Shown piece by piece: positions 42,594-54,650 of a stretch of DNA of 64,000 bases. Where the stretch lies: assembly GCA_900467745.1 (NCBI GenBank), contig UBQW01000004.1, positions 29,256 through 93,255 on the forward strand, in the 5' to 3' direction. The translations under genes and the position numbers were made by a program. The notes beneath the pieces were generated by a model, which saw only the letters and a program-made list of their open reading frames with translations, did no database searches and had not been told where the DNA came from. Source of the stretch: Hyphomicrobiales bacterium (lineage in GTDB: Bacteria > Pseudomonadota > Alphaproteobacteria > Rhizobiales > Rhizobiaceae). Numbering within the stretch: the first letter of the stretch is position 1; each line of letters begins with the position of its first letter.

Positions 42594-43643
42594 ATGCAGC
42601 ACGACATCAACATTACCGGCAAGGACGAGGGCCAAGCTCCCCTCACATGCGTCGTCGACATCGACACATCCGCCGCGCCGCCGACCGAACAATTTGATCT
42701 CTACCGATCCTGGAATGCCAATCTCGGCGATGTCACGCTGCTGCGCGAAAAGTTCAGTGCGTTCAGCGCGCGCCAGCAGGTCTGGCAGCTCGGAAGCCTA
42801 GCGCTGATGTCCCTGGATTACCGGGGCACCGGTTATCGTCGCCGTTGGACTAACAAGAAGGATCCCGTTTTCGATCACTGGATTCTTAGCGTCCCGCTGA
42901 CGGTCTCGGACAATGGCGATCTGACCACCCCTGGCCAACTGCATTGGCATTGCCTTGCCGCCCCCTATGAGGCGGAAGGCGAGGATGACGGAGCGCTTGC
43001 GCTGCTGCTTCCCCGCGACTTCGCGTTCTCACAACCCTTTGATCTCGCCATTCGCCCCGAGATGGCGGCCATGATCGTGGATTACCTCCAGCTACTGCAC
43101 CGCTCGCTTCCCAACCGGATGGACCGAGACGCCGAACATGTCGCGGTCGCGACGACCACATTGCTTGCCGCCTGCCTTGCGCCATCGCGCGATCACATCG
43201 TCGAAGCCGAAGGACCAATCAACGGCGTGATCATGGCGCGCGCCAAGAAGCTCATTTCCGCGCAACTCGCCAGGCGCGATCTATCGCCGGAAAAACTGTG
43301 CCGCGACCTCAACATCTCGCGGTCCCGGCTCTATCGGATTTTCGAGGCCAGCGGCGGCATTTCCAACTACATCCGCCGCCAACGCCTGCTGCGCACCAGG
43401 GATATCCTTTCCGACGACAAAGACACGCGCTCCATCTCGCTGATTGCCGAGGAATGGGGTTTTATGGACCCATCGACATATAGCCGAACCTTCCGGCGCG
43501 AGTTCGGGATGACGCCGAAGGAAGCCCGCGAGACCGGATGGCTCCGGACCAACGAGGCGCCGAGACTTTCCGCCGCCCATTTCGCCGGCGGCCCGCCTTG
43601 GAGCTCTCTGCTGGCGAGCGGCGATACAGCGAACCGCTCTTAA
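42594..43643 (+). CDS. AraC family regulator (copy 2)
   Basis: 349 residues. The N-terminal domain (TEQFDLYRSWNANLGDVTLL; RQQVWQLGSLALMSLDYRG) and the C-terminal DNA-binding domain (LSPEKLCRDLNISRSRLYRI; FEASGGISNYIRRQRLLRTR; EEWGFMDPSTYSRTFRREFG) match the regulator at 41154 along the full length; the FEPAGGISNYIRRKRLLETR counterpart there is nearly the same. It lies 287 bases upstream of the RND efflux genes, so it is a likely activator or repressor of the pump. Confidence 0.93.
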   Translation: MQHDINITGKDEGQAPLTCVVDIDTSAAPPTEQFDLYRSWNANLGDVTLLREKFSAFSARQQVWQLGSLALMSLDYRGTGYRRRWTNKKDPVFDHWILSVPLTVSDNGDLTTPGQLHWHCLAAPYEAEGEDDGALALLLPRDFAFSQPFDLAIRPEMAAMIVDYLQLLHRSLPNRMDRDAEHVAVATTTLLAACLAPSRDHIVEAEGPINGVIMARAKKLISAQLARRDLSPEKLCRDLNISRSRLYRIFEASGGISNYIRRQRLLRTRDILSDDKDTRSISLIAEEWGFMDPSTYSRTFRREFGMTPKEARETGWLRTNEAPRLSAAHFAGGPPWSSLLASGDTANRS

Positions 43644-43727
43644 CCGCTCCCGGAAACATCCTCCTAAGCCCACCGGACCACTCGCGGCGCCGTTCGCGTT
43701 CGTGACAACGCGGCCACTTGCTCGTGC

Positions 43728-43757
43728 CTGTGCAGTTTATCCCAGCGTCGTGCACAG
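43728..43757. promoter_or_regulatory. Inverted repeat CTGTGCA-N16-TGCACAG before efflux operon
   Basis: Perfect 7-base arms at 43728-43734 and 43751-43757, in the 287-base gap before the RND adaptor gene. CTGTGCAG is the reverse complement of the octamer at 42268. This makes it the best operator candidate of the efflux operon; the cognate protein is not known but the two adjacent AraC regulators are the prime candidates. Confidence 0.4.
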
Positions 43758-43930
43758 TATCCATTTCTACGACAATGAGCGTGAAACCACTGTTTAAACG
43801 GCATTTTCCGCTTTCCGGGCCATGCCCTGCAGAAATAAGCTTCGAGTGCCGCCGTCGGAGCGGAACGTCTGAACTCGCGTTCCATCCACCGCTTCGGCCA
43901 TGGCCATTGACGCTTTCAGGAGTGTGACGG

Positions 43931-45061
43931 ATGAGAATTCCTGGCAGATTTTCTAGTGTCTTTCTCGCCTCGTTCATCGCAGCCTCGCATTCAATAACGG
44001 CACAGGCTCAGGACGTGCCGAAAGTGGCAACCATCATCGTTGCGGTTGAAGATGTTTCGCCAAAGCACGAATTCGTCGGGCGCGTCGAAGCACTGAATGC
44101 CGTGGACATTCGCTCCCGGATTGATGGCTTCGTCGATGAAAGACTGTTCGAGGAAGGCGCCGTGGTCGAGGAAGGCCAGGAGCTATTCAAGATCGACAGC
44201 CGGGCGCTTGAGATCGCGCTGGCCGATGCCAATGCCAACCTCGCCCGCGCCAAGGCGACGCTGCTCGATGCCGAGCGCCAGATGGTGCGTAACCAATCCC
44301 TCAACCAGACCGTTGCGCGCGCGACGATCGAGCAAAGCGAAACCGCGCGAGACACCGCCGCAGCAAACCTGCAATCGGCGGAAGCGGCCGTCAAGCAAGC
44401 GCAGCTCAATCTCAGCTACAGCCGCATCGTGGCTCCATTGAAGGGCCGGATCGGAACCGCTGCCTTTTCTCCCGGAAGCTTCATCACCACCGCCTCACCC
44501 GCATTGGCGCGCGTCGTGCAGATGGATCCCGTGAGGGTGGTCTTTTCGGTCAGCGACCGCTCATTGCTGGATCTGCGCGAAGCCGCCGGCAATGTCAGCA
44601 AGGACGAGCTGGCCCAGCGCTACCAGACGCGTCTCAGGTTATCCAACGGACAGATTTATCCGCAAAACGCACCCATCGCCTTCCTCGGAAACGAGGTGGA
44701 TGAAGGTACCGGCACTCTAGCTGTCCGCTCGGTCTTTCCAAACAGCGATTCCTTGCTGATCCCGGGCCAGTTCGTCACCGTCGTCGTCTCTGAAACCGCG
44801 CGGAAGGAACGGCCCACGATTCCGCTGGGGGCGGTGCAACAGGACCGCGAGGGAAAGTACGTGATGCTGGTCACACCTGACAAGAAGGCCGAGGAGCGCA
44901 GGATCAGCGTCTCCGAGCAGCGGGAAGGAAGCTGGATCGTCGAGGACGGGCTGAAAGGTGGTGAAAGCGTCATCATCGAGGGGCTTCAGAACGTCGCCAC
45001 GGGATCCGCGGTCGAGATCGTCGAGGACAAGGATGCGTCCCAGCCGGCGGTGTCCAAATGA
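43931..45061 (+). CDS. RND efflux periplasmic adaptor (MFP)
   Basis: 376 residues. Signal peptide 1-25 ([20 protein letters not shown]). Membrane-fusion-protein layout: barrel/lipoyl motif ([40 protein letters not shown]), helical hairpin ([20 protein letters not shown]), the returning lipoyl half ([13 protein letters not shown]) and beta-barrel ([20 protein letters not shown]). It is the AcrA/MexA-type link between the RND pump and an outer-membrane channel. The stop overlaps the next start by 4 bases. No TolC-type gene is nearby, so a channel encoded elsewhere is needed. Confidence 0.95.
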   Translation: MRIPGRFSSVFLASFIAASHSITAQAQDVPKVATIIVAVEDVSPKHEFVGRVEALNAVDIRSRIDGFVDERLFEEGAVVEEGQELFKIDSRALEIALADANANLARAKATLLDAERQMVRNQSLNQTVARATIEQSETARDTAAANLQSAEAAVKQAQLNLSYSRIVAPLKGRIGTAAFSPGSFITTASPALARVVQMDPVRVVFSVSDRSLLDLREAAGNVSKDELAQRYQTRLRLSNGQIYPQNAPIAFLGNEVDEGTGTLAVRSVFPNSDSLLIPGQFVTVVVSETARKERPTIPLGAVQQDREGKYVMLVTPDKKAEERRISVSEQREGSWIVEDGLKGGESVIIEGLQNVATGSAVEIVEDKDASQPAVSK

Positions 45062-48000
45062 ACATTTCCGCTCCCTTCATCGGCCGCCCACGCTTCGCGA
45101 TGGTGATCGCGGTCGTCATGCTTATCGCCGGCACGGTTTCGCTCATGCAGATCCCGGTCGCGCAGTTCCCGCAGATCACGCCGCCGGAAGTCCAGGTCAC
45201 CGCCAGCTACCCGGGGGCCAACGCGCAGGTGATGACCGACAGCGTCGGCGCGCCGATCGAAGAGCAGGTCAACGGCGTCGAGGGCATGATGTACATGTCT
45301 TCCTCGAGCTCCGACAACGGCACCTACAGCCTGACCGTGACCTTCGAGGCCGGGACCGATCCCGCGATTGCCCAGGTCAATGTCCAAAACCGGCTCGCTC
45401 TGGCGACCCCCCGCTTGCCGGCAGCGGTCACGCAAGCGGGCGTCACGGTGCGCAGCCGCTCGTCGAGCATGCTGCTCGGCCTTGCGCTCTATTCGCCGAA
45501 AGGCACTCGCGACGAAGTCTTCATCAGCAACTACGCGACGATCAACATCCGCGACGCCATCTCCCGCCTTCCCGGCGTTGGCGAAGCCGCCGTGTTCGGG
45601 CCGACCTACAGCATGCGCATCTGGATGATGCCTGATCGCATGGAGGCGCTGGGCGTCACGGCGGCCGACCTCATGACCGTCATCCGAGCCCAGAACGCCC
45701 AGGCATCAGCCGGGCAGATCGGCTCGCCTCCGGCGATGACCGGGCAGCAGCTACAGCTCACGGTGACGGCGCGCGGAAGACTCGCCGATGCCGCCGAGTT
45801 CGGCAATATCATTGTTCGCAGCAATCGCGACGGCGGCGTTGTCCGTCTGCGTGATGTCGCCCGCGTGGAGCTCGGCGCCCAGTCCTACGACACGGCCTCG
45901 ACGCTGAACGGCCGCCCCAGCGCGACAGTCGTCGTCTATCAGGCATCCGATGCCAACGCGCTTGCGGTGTCGAACGCCGTGCTTGGCGAAGTCGAGCGGC
46001 TCTCTAAGCAGTTCCCCGATGATGTGGCCTACACGCTCGTCTTCGACACAACCTCTTTCGTGCGCGAAACCATCCGCGAGATCTTCGTGACGCTCGCCAT
46101 CACCTTCGTGCTCGTCGTGGCCGTCGTCTACGCGTTCTTGCAAGACTGGCGCGCCACCGTCATCCCGACGCTGACAATCCCGGTCTCCCTGATCGGCGGC
46201 TTCGCCGTTCTCTACGTTCTCGGCTATTCGGCGAACACGATCACGCTCTTCGCCGTGATCCTGGCGATCAGCCTCGTGGTCGACGACGCTATCATTGTCG
46301 TGGAAAACGCCCAGCGACTGATGAGCGAAAAGGCGATGGATATACGAGCCGCGACGCTCGCCACCATGCAGCAGGTCACCGGACCGATCGTCGCGACCAC
46401 GCTTGTGCTCGCCGCACTCTTCGTCCCGGTGGCATTTCTGGCCGGGATCACCGGCGAACTCTACCGCCAATTTGCCGTCACCATCCTGGTGACCGTGGTG
46501 TTTTCGACGATCAACGCACTCACGCTGAGCCCGGCGCTCTGCGTCCTCATTTTGAGGCCCGCCCCTGAACGCAAGACGGGCCTTTTTGGGCGGATGAACA
46601 ACGGCCTGGAGGCCTCCCGCCGCTTCTATCTCGGGCTGTTTACGCTGTTTGCCCGCCGTCTCGTCCTGGCGGGCGTGCTCTTCGTCGCCGTCATCGGCGG
46701 CATCTACGGCTTCTACCGCGTTCTGCCCACCGGCTTCGTGCCGGCCGAGGACCAGGGCTACCTGTTCATGAACGTCCAGCTGCCGAACGCCGCATCGCTG
46801 GAAAGAACGCAGCAGACGATTACGCAAGTCAGCGCTCTCCTGCAGCAGACCCCCGGGATCGCCAATACGATCGGCATCGCCGGTGTCAGCATGGTAGGCG
46901 GCGGCGGCTCGAACACCGGCATGATCATTTCCGCGCTGGAGCCATGGAGCGAGCGCCCAGCGGACCAGAGCGCCTTCGCGCTCATCGCCAAGCTGCGCCC
47001 GCAACTGGCTGCCATCTCGACGGCATCGATCGTGCCCTTCAACCCGCCGGCGATCCCCGGCCTCGGCACGACAGGTGGCTTCGACCTCCGCCTGCAGGCG
47101 CGCGCCGGTCAGAGCCAGCAGGCGCTCGCCGAGGTCATGCGCGACCTGATCATCCAGGCAAACCGGACACCCGGCCTTGCGGGCGTGTTCAGCACCTTCT
47201 CCGCCGACGTGCCCCAGGTCTATCTCGACATCGACCGAAAACGGGCCGACCTCTACGGCGTCTCGCCGGCGGCGATCTTCAGCACGCTGCAGGCACATCT
47301 CGGATCAGCCTATGTCGACGACTTCAACATTTTCTCGAGAGTGTATCAAGTCCGGCTGCAGGACGAGCCCAGCTATCGCCAGCGTATAGACGACATCCAG
47401 CGGCTCAGGGTGCGCAGCCAGTCCGGCGAGCTCGTTCCGCTGCAGAGCATGATCTCTATTCAGACGATCTATGGGCCGAGCTCGGTCAACCGCTACAACC
47501 TGTTTTCATCGGCCGCGATTAACGGCCAGGCTGCGGCCGGCACCAGCTCCGGTCAGGCGCTCGGGATCATGGGCAACCTCGCCAATGAAACCATGCCCGA
47601 CGGCTTCGGTTTCGAATGGACCGGGCTCGCGCTTCAGGAGCAACAATCGGGCAACGAGACCGTGATCATCCTGATCGCAGGCATCGTCTTCACCTATCTC
47701 TTCCTCGTCGCCCAGTATGAGAGCTGGAGCGTGCCCGTTGCCGTCATGCTGTCGGTCACGGTCGCGGTGGTCGGAGCTCTGGGCGCACTCGTCATCGGCG
47801 GGATCGACCTCAACATCTACGCGCAGATCGGAATGCTGCTGCTGATCGGCCTCGCGGCCAAGAATGCCATCCTGATCGTCGAATTCGCCAAGGAGCGTCG
47901 CGAGGAAGGGATGAGCACGCTGGACGCGGCCTCCGAGGCGACGTCTCAACGCTTCAGGCCCGTCTTGATGACCGCGCTCGCCTCGATCTTGGGTGTCGTG

Positions 48001-48204
48001 CCGCTGGTGGTCGCAACAGGCGCCGGAGCGGGGAGCCGCCAGGCGATCGGCGCCACCGTTCTTGGGGGCCTGCTTCTCGGCACGGTTCTTGGGCTTGTCG
48101 TTATCCCGGTTCTCTACCTGGTCGTTCAGAGCCTTCGCGAGACGCTGAAGCAGCGGCTCTTCGGCGTCGAACCCGATCCGGTGACCAACGTCGCTGCGGA
48201 ATAG
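45058..48204 (+). CDS. RND efflux pump, HAE1 family
   Basis: 1048 residues, the usual length. N-terminal helix [20 protein letters not shown], two large periplasmic loops and 12 membrane segments. The proton-relay helix 4 holds [17 protein letters not shown] with Asp-Asp, and helix 10 has [20 protein letters not shown] with the conserved Lys. PAALCVLI-like and [20 protein letters not shown] motifs fit the AcrB/MexB (hydrophobic and amphiphilic drug) group. With the adaptor it forms a tripartite drug or solvent efflux pump. Confidence 0.96.
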   Translation: MNISAPFIGRPRFAMVIAVVMLIAGTVSLMQIPVAQFPQITPPEVQVTASYPGANAQVMTDSVGAPIEEQVNGVEGMMYMSSSSSDNGTYSLTVTFEAGTDPAIAQVNVQNRLALATPRLPAAVTQAGVTVRSRSSSMLLGLALYSPKGTRDEVFISNYATINIRDAISRLPGVGEAAVFGPTYSMRIWMMPDRMEALGVTAADLMTVIRAQNAQASAGQIGSPPAMTGQQLQLTVTARGRLADAAEFGNIIVRSNRDGGVVRLRDVARVELGAQSYDTASTLNGRPSATVVVYQASDANALAVSNAVLGEVERLSKQFPDDVAYTLVFDTTSFVRETIREIFVTLAITFVLVVAVVYAFLQDWRATVIPTLTIPVSLIGGFAVLYVLGYSANTITLFAVILAISLVVDDAIIVVENAQRLMSEKAMDIRAATLATMQQVTGPIVATTLVLAALFVPVAFLAGITGELYRQFAVTILVTVVFSTINALTLSPALCVLILRPAPERKTGLFGRMNNGLEASRRFYLGLFTLFARRLVLAGVLFVAVIGGIYGFYRVLPTGFVPAEDQGYLFMNVQLPNAASLERTQQTITQVSALLQQTPGIANTIGIAGVSMVGGGGSNTGMIISALEPWSERPADQSAFALIAKLRPQLAAISTASIVPFNPPAIPGLGTTGGFDLRLQARAGQSQQALAEVMRDLIIQANRTPGLAGVFSTFSADVPQVYLDIDRKRADLYGVSPAAIFSTLQAHLGSAYVDDFNIFSRVYQVRLQDEPSYRQRIDDIQRLRVRSQSGELVPLQSMISIQTIYGPSSVNRYNLFSSAAINGQAAAGTSSGQALGIMGNLANETMPDGFGFEWTGLALQEQQSGNETVIILIAGIVFTYLFLVAQYESWSVPVAVMLSVTVAVVGALGALVIGGIDLNIYAQIGMLLLIGLAAKNAILIVEFAKERREEGMSTLDAASEATSQRFRPVLMTALASILGVVPLVVATGAGAGSRQAIGATVLGGLLLGTVLGLVVIPVLYLVVQSLRETLKQRLFGVEPDPVTNVAAE

Positions 48205-48212
48205 GTGCTTGC

Positions 48213-48228
48213 GCCGGCTCTATCCGGC
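48213..48228. terminator. Weak hairpin in the convergent gap after the RND pump
   Basis: GCCGG-CTCTAT-CCGGC between the RND stop (48204) and the urea transporter stop (48253), the natural place for a terminator. The stem is only 5 bases, with a short T run (GGGTTTCC) after it, so the call is weak. Confidence 0.25.
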
Positions 48229-48252
48229 CCGGGTTTCCTTAGGCGCCGTGGG

Positions 48253-49233
48253 CTACTCCGCGGATGCCGGCTCAAGCGCTTTGAACGCTCCCTGCCCCAG
48301 GAGCATCAGCCATGTCACGAGCACGAAGGTGGAGGTCAGGACCGGCATTGCGATGGGTGTCAGGAAAATGGCGACGGAGGCCCAGAGCCAGCTGGAGATG
48401 ACGGCGCCGAAGACCGCATAAATCAGGCTGCGCCAATTGAAGGCAAGAAAAACACCACACAGCGCCATCGCCGTCAGCGCGGAATTGTAGCCGAAGAGAC
48501 CGTCGCGAACCGCGCCCTCCGGACCTCCATAGATGGCCGCCACCAGTGTGCCGACCACAGCACCAAGCAGCCCCATCGCGGCGCTGATGCGGGAATTCAG
48601 GGCAATGGCGGCTATGATGAGGTAGCCCGAAATCCAGTTGTCCTGGAAAAATATCTGCCCGATCGAGGTCCCTATCCCCTCGTACCAGGTCGCAAAGACA
48701 TAGGGCACCGTATCGGAAAACTGTTCCGGCGACACCGGCTTTGCCATCGGCCCCGCATCGATCGCGTCGAACTTCAGCACCGCGAACAGAAATAGCCACC
48801 CGACGAGAACGAAAGGCATGGTCAGAGGCGCGGTCTTGTAGGGTGCCAGAACCGCGCCGATGCTGGCGAAAGCCATTGTGGTGAAGGCGGCGGCGCATAC
48901 GAGATAGACAACCATGGCAACGGACGGGACGGCGCCCGTGCGAAAATCCTCGCTGGTGAAGGCGACGAGCGCCAGGCCCACCAGCGCACCGTTGAAACCA
49001 TAAAGCCCATCCCGCATCACCGCCCTGTCGGCCTTTAGAACGAGCGCGGTCGCCGTGCTGGCGATGACGCCGAGAACGCAGATCGCGGCATAGATCCACG
49101 AGTTCCACGCAAGTGCTACGAGGATGACAAGTCCCGACAGCGGATTGTTCTGAAAGACGACCTGTCCGACGCCGCGCAGCGACCAATCCACGAAGAACAA
49201 GGATGGATGATCACGGAAACGATCCAAATTCAT
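48253..49233 (-). CDS. Urea transporter (UT family)
   Basis: 326 residues from ATG 49233. The two-fold UT fold is visible as two repeats, each with a conserved start (GVGQVVFQNNPLSGLVILVA and SIGQIFFQDNWISGYLIIAA), then RDGLYGFNGALVGLALVAF and RDGLFGYNSALTAMALCGV, the pore motifs with NGALVGLA/NSALTAMA. Urea diffuses down its gradient through this channel. It follows ureC on the same strand (~100 bases), so it feeds the urease encoded upstream. Confidence 0.93.
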   Translation of the reverse strand: MNLDRFRDHPSLFFVDWSLRGVGQVVFQNNPLSGLVILVALAWNSWIYAAICVLGVIASTATALVLKADRAVMRDGLYGFNGALVGLALVAFTSEDFRTGAVPSVAMVVYLVCAAAFTTMAFASIGAVLAPYKTAPLTMPFVLVGWLFLFAVLKFDAIDAGPMAKPVSPEQFSDTVPYVFATWYEGIGTSIGQIFFQDNWISGYLIIAAIALNSRISAAMGLLGAVVGTLVAAIYGGPEGAVRDGLFGYNSALTAMALCGVFLAFNWRSLIYAVFGAVISSWLWASVAIFLTPIAMPVLTSTFVLVTWLMLLGQGAFKALEPASAE

Positions 49234-49335
49234 TGATCTCTGCTCCTTCGCTCGGCCTGGAAGAGACAGCGTGCCTCGTGCCCGCGGCGTGTTGGTCCGG
49301 CCCAAGCGCGACCTCACGCCCGGGCTTTAGGCTTC

Positions 49336-51039
<1,704 letters not shown>

Positions 51040-51048
51040 CATAGCCTC

Positions 51049-51354
51049 CTACAGCTTGCCCATGATCTTGGCGTTGAACCCATAAACCTCACGCTTGCCG
51101 TCGAGCGCCACAAGCTCCACCGTTCGTTCCTGGCCCGGTTCGAAGCGGACCGCCGTGCCGGCCGGAATGTTGAGCCGAAATCCCCGCGTGGGCCCGCGGT
51201 CGAATAGCAGAGCCTCGTTGGTCTCGTAAAAATGGTAGTGAGAACCGACCTGAATCGGTCGGTCGCCGGAATTGGCGACATCGACCTTCAGGGTCTGCCG
51301 GCCCGCATTGATGTCGATCGAGCCACTCTCGATGAAATATTCGCCAGGGATCAT
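51049..51354 (-). CDS. ureB: Urease subunit beta
   Basis: 101 residues, the standard size. [60 protein letters not shown] and [15 protein letters not shown] are the family hallmarks. It forms the trimer with alpha and gamma. GGAGG is placed before the ATG. ureC starts 6 bases after its stop (9 to the chosen ATG). Confidence 0.97.
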   Translation of the reverse strand: MIPGEYFIESGSIDINAGRQTLKVDVANSGDRPIQVGSHYHFYETNEALLFDRGPTRGFRLNIPAGTAVRFEPGQERTVELVALDGKREVYGFNAKIMGKL

Positions 51355-51364
51355 GATAGCCTCC

Positions 51365-51667
51365 TCAGGGAATCGGGTTGTGGACGGTCACGAGCTTCGT
51401 GCCGTCGGGAAAGGTTGCTTCCACCTGGATGTCGTGGATCATCTCTGGCACGCCCTCCATGACCTCCTCGCGGGTCAGCAGCGTCGCGCCGTAGGACATG
51501 AGGTCCGCCACCGTCCGCCCCTCGCGGGCGCCTTCCAGGAGGGCTGCCGAGATATAGGCTATGACTTCGGGGTAATTCAGTTTCAGACCCTTCGCCTTGC
51601 GCCGCTCCGCGACCAATCCGGCCGTAAAGATCAGGAGCTTGTCTCTTTCACGCGGTAGCAGTTCCAT
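51365..51667 (-). CDS. ureA: Urease subunit gamma
   Basis: 100 residues, the standard size. [60 protein letters not shown] and [15 protein letters not shown] are textbook UreA. It lies 24 bases after ureD and 10 bases before ureB on this strand. Separate gamma and beta genes are the usual bacterial arrangement. Confidence 0.97.
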   Translation of the reverse strand: MELLPRERDKLLIFTAGLVAERRKAKGLKLNYPEVIAYISAALLEGAREGRTVADLMSYGATLLTREEVMEGVPEMIHDIQVEATFPDGTKLVTVHNPIP

Positions 51668-51691
51668 GAGCTTGCCTCCTTGTTTTGCTGT

Positions 51692-52516
51692 TCACGTTGC
51701 CCAGATGCGGGGAGCGACGGCCTTCTTCATCAGGCCGCGTTCGCGAAGAATGCTCCACGCTTGCAGAAAAAGTGCCTTGCCCTCGGACATGCGGCTTCCG
51801 AGATAGCGGCAGACGATCACGCGCTCTAGCTGGCTGGCCGAGAAGACGCCGCGCGCCTGCTCGCCGAGTTCGTCGCGGATATGCTGAACGGTGTTTTCCA
51901 GCGCCGGCCCCGCATAGACCATCGTCCCGACGATGGGCTTTCCGGCAAAGAAAACCGGCGCGTCCAGAACGTCAGGTGCGCGCGAAAACGCCATTCGTTC
52001 GAACCAGATCAGCTTGTCGCCGCGAAAAATCTCGACGCGCTGGGCAAGTCGTCCGGTTGCGAAGCCCTCGCCCGCGGCGGGGCGGCCTAGGCTGACGAAA
52101 TCCCAACCGACGTAGGCTGCATCCTCGCCGAGCGTCACGCTTGTGCTGATCGAGGCATCCGCGCCTTCGAAAAGGATCGTCTCCTGCGGGAGATTCTCGC
52201 AGACCGCACCGGCGCCGACATCGATCCGTATGCGCTGCGTACTCGTGCCGATTTCGCTGCGGTAGAACTTGGTCGCACCAGGCGTCGTCAGAACGCAGCG
52301 CGCCTCGGGCGCAAGGCCGCAGGTGATGTTGAGAACATCGCCACCGGCCACGCCGCCTGGCGGATGCAGGATGTAGACATGCGCCGACCCATCGTCTTCC
52401 GGGTGAAAAGCGCGCTGCACAGCCAGCGGCCCGACATGCCGCCGGCGCATCAGACGCGTCTTCCCGTGGGAATTCGCGAACCACAAATCGAGCTCGGCAT
52501 GCCAACCATTGACCAT
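51692..52516 (-). CDS. ureD: Urease accessory protein UreD
   Basis: 274 residues. HPEDDGSAHVYILHPPGGVA, TTPGATKFYRSEIGTSTQRI, ENLPQETILFEGADASISTS and WFERMAFSRAPDVLD match UreD (UreH), the scaffold that binds apo-urease and guides nickel from UreG-UreF. It is directly followed by ureA. Another start slightly inside is possible. Confidence 0.93.
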   Translation of the reverse strand: MVNGWHAELDLWFANSHGKTRLMRRRHVGPLAVQRAFHPEDDGSAHVYILHPPGGVAGGDVLNITCGLAPEARCVLTTPGATKFYRSEIGTSTQRIRIDVGAGAVCENLPQETILFEGADASISTSVTLGEDAAYVGWDFVSLGRPAAGEGFATGRLAQRVEIFRGDKLIWFERMAFSRAPDVLDAPVFFAGKPIVGTMVYAGPALENTVQHIRDELGEQARGVFSASQLERVIVCRYLGSRMSEGKALFLQAWSILRERGLMKKAVAPRIWAT

Positions 52517-52620
52517 TAGCGAAAAACCTTTCTCAATCCGGCCTGACGGCCCTTGCTGTCCCTCTGTTATCTCGGCGTGTTACGTCCCGTTCGAAGTCGA
52601 CCGCGATCGCTGAAAGCGCT

Positions 52621-53151
52621 TCACGCTTGATCGCCTGGCTTCTGCTTCTCGCTTCTGTCGTGTCGTTTCTCTTCCGAAAGATGGTGCGAACTGGCGGTCA
52701 ACTTCATCGCGCCTGCGAGAAGCAGCGCCGACACCGGCAACACCAGTGCCTCCCATTGCGGAGGCGTTTGCGTTTCACCTACCTGGGCCGCAAAGTGCAC
52801 GACGAGGTAGAGAATGATCATCTGGAAGAAGAGGTTCTTCAGTTCCGCGACGGTATCGATGATCATCCACTGCGGTAATCTCGATCGCTGTTCCGGCGGG
52901 ATATCGAGGGCAAAGCCAAGCGCGATGCCGCAGCCGACCACCATCAACACGATGCCCAGGAGGATCTTGTCGGTCGCACGCAGGACCGATACGATGACCG
53001 ACATATCCGGATTGAGCCGGGTCATCCGGAAGGTTTCCACGAGCATCAAGATCGCTTCCCAGAACATCAGGAAGGCACCGAAAAGCACACCCGCGGCAGC
53101 AAGTATCAGAATGGACCGAAGGCCGCGGAACAACGAAATCAATGCACTCAT
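52621..53151 (-). CDS. YqhA family membrane protein (UPF0114)
   Basis: 176 residues with four hydrophobic segments. The family pattern is FRGLRSILILAAAGVLFGAF, ATDKILLGIVLMVVGCGIAL and QWMIIDTVAELKNLFFQMII, as in E. coli YqhA. Function unknown. It is set within the urease cluster between ureF and ureD on the same strand, with gaps of 53 and 104 bases. This position is unusual and could mean a helper role in urea, ammonia or nickel handling, or mere co-location. Confidence 0.85.
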   Translation of the reverse strand: MSALISLFRGLRSILILAAAGVLFGAFLMFWEAILMLVETFRMTRLNPDMSVIVSVLRATDKILLGIVLMVVGCGIALGFALDIPPEQRSRLPQWMIIDTVAELKNLFFQMIILYLVVHFAAQVGETQTPPQWEALVLPVSALLLAGAMKLTASSHHLSEEKRHDRSEKQKPGDQA

Positions 53152-53204
53152 CCCCTTGGATCAATTCGGCTGCATCCGCGCGGCTCTCTTTGCCCAGTCA
53201 GCGC

Positions 53205-53921
53205 CTAGGAGCGAAACAGCCGGCTGTATTGCGTTTCATGCCATGCGCTTGCCATTGCCATTGCCGGCGCCGCATTGCCGATCTCATCGTCACCAGTCGT
53301 CTCCGCCGTGCGCGCGGCACGCTCGATGATCTCGGCCGCGGCGATAAGAAGGCGCTGGCCGGCGGTATGCCCCAGCGGCACCAGCCGAATGGCAGCCGAT
53401 ACCTGCCCTTCCACCGCACTCCACAGCAGCCCGCGCAGCGCATCTGCCGGCGCGATCTTCCAATATGTGGCCGCGAGGGCAAAGACCGCCGGGTAGGTCA
53501 GCTTCCTGCCGCTGAAAGTCTTGGCGGAGGAGACGCCGAGATCGCAGAGGACCGTCAGCATCGATGCGCCCATCTGCTTGTCCTCCAGCTCCACTTCCTT
53601 GCTTTCTCGCGCGGCAGACAGCCAAGCATCGGCTTTCAGGAACGCCGCGCGATCATCAGCTTCGAGCGCATGCATCATGCGCAGGAACAGCGCCGCATCA
53701 CAGACGGCGTAGCTGTGTTCGATCAGCCTGAAGATCCAGTCTCGTGCAGTCGCCTCGTCGCGAACGGTCCGATCGTGGACCGCCCATTCGAGGCCACGGG
53801 AATAGGCGAACGCGCCGACCGGCTGGCTTGGACTGACCAGCCGCAGCAACTGAAGCGGCAAGCCGCCCGATATTGGTTGGCCCAATGTTGGTTGAAACGT
53901 CACATAAATCTCCCGAAACAA
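53205..53921 (-). CDS. ureF: Urease accessory protein UreF
   Basis: 238 residues. LQLLRLVSPSQPVGAFAYSR, GLEWAVHDRTVRDEATARDW, RMMHALEADDRAAFLKADAW, ELEDKQMGASMLTVLCDLG and GHTAGQRLLIAAAEIIERAA are UreF hallmarks. It is the GTPase-activating partner that passes Ni from UreG to apo-urease with UreD. ureG is not found in this window. The last residues (SAWHETQYSRLFRS) are also typical. Confidence 0.94.
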   Translation of the reverse strand: MFREIYVTFQPTLGQPISGGLPLQLLRLVSPSQPVGAFAYSRGLEWAVHDRTVRDEATARDWIFRLIEHSYAVCDAALFLRMMHALEADDRAAFLKADAWLSAARESKEVELEDKQMGASMLTVLCDLGVSSAKTFSGRKLTYPAVFALAATYWKIAPADALRGLLWSAVEGQVSAAIRLVPLGHTAGQRLLIAAAEIIERAARTAETTGDDEIGNAAPAMAMASAWHETQYSRLFRS

Positions 53922-53974
53922 TCGCCCGTGGCTGGGCCGAACACCGACCCTCGCGGTTCAAATGCCCATGCGCC

Positions 53975-54553
53975 TCAGCTCGCCAGCAGCAGCACGCCGC
54001 CAAGCGCGGTGGCTCCACCGGCTATCCGCAGGGCTGTCGTGCCGCGCGTCAGGCGACCGGCGGCGATGCCGATTCCCATCCCCACCGCGTGCAGGAATGC
54101 CGTCGCCAGCACAAAGCCCACGCCGAAGGAAAAGGCGTTCGCACCTGCCATCTCGGCGCCATGCGCATGCCCGTGAAAGAATGCGAAGCAGCCGACAATG
54201 GCCGCGACTAGCGTGGGCGATGCCGGCCGCGCAACCGCAACCAACAGTCCGATGACGACGGCCGAGGCAAGAATAACCGGCTCGACAAAAGGCAGGTGCA
54301 TACCCGCAAGGGCGGCGACAAAGCCGACGATCATGACACTGACGAAAGCGACGGGGATGGCGAGCCGGGCGCGGCTCCCAAGCATCACCGCTGCCAGGCC
54401 GACTGCGACCATGGCGAGAACATGATCCGGCCCCGTGAGAGGATGCAGGAACCCGGAGACGAAGGACCCATGGTCACCGGGGCCAACATGCGCGAATGCC
54501 GGCGTACTTGCCATCAGCAAAGGCGCGACGATCAAGAGATGCATCTTCTTCAT
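53975..54553 (-). CDS. HupE/UreJ family membrane protein (nickel/cobalt type)
   Basis: 192 residues from ATG 54553. Signal peptide (MHLLIVAPLLMASTPAFA, residues 4-21, cut before HVGPGDHG) and six or seven membrane helices. The family motif GFLHPLTGPDHVLAMVAVGL (His and Asp-His) is a proposed nickel/cobalt transport site, with FHGHAHG later. It is the first gene of the urease group on this strand and probably supplies nickel for urease. Confidence 0.93.
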   Translation of the reverse strand: MKKMHLLIVAPLLMASTPAFAHVGPGDHGSFVSGFLHPLTGPDHVLAMVAVGLAAVMLGSRARLAIPVAFVSVMIVGFVAALAGMHLPFVEPVILASAVVIGLLVAVARPASPTLVAAIVGCFAFFHGHAHGAEMAGANAFSFGVGFVLATAFLHAVGMGIGIAAGRLTRGTTALRIAGGATALGGVLLLAS

Positions 54554-54650
54554 GGCACGAATCTCCCTAAGGTTGGTCGAATAGGAACGATTGACATCCA
54601 GTCTTTCAGGCACTCCATCGAACTCATGCTGGCACTACGATCTGGCCACT

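Noticed and set aside
45751..47298. A 515-codon minus-strand frame inside the RND pump gene
   Set aside because: The RND pump motifs on the plus strand span the region. The opposite product is Arg/Asp/His-rich with low-complexity runs, as expected of a shadow frame.
53142..54176. A 344-codon plus-strand frame across ureF and HupE
   Set aside because: Minus-strand UreF and HupE motifs are unambiguous; the plus frame covers two genes in antisense and is a shadow.
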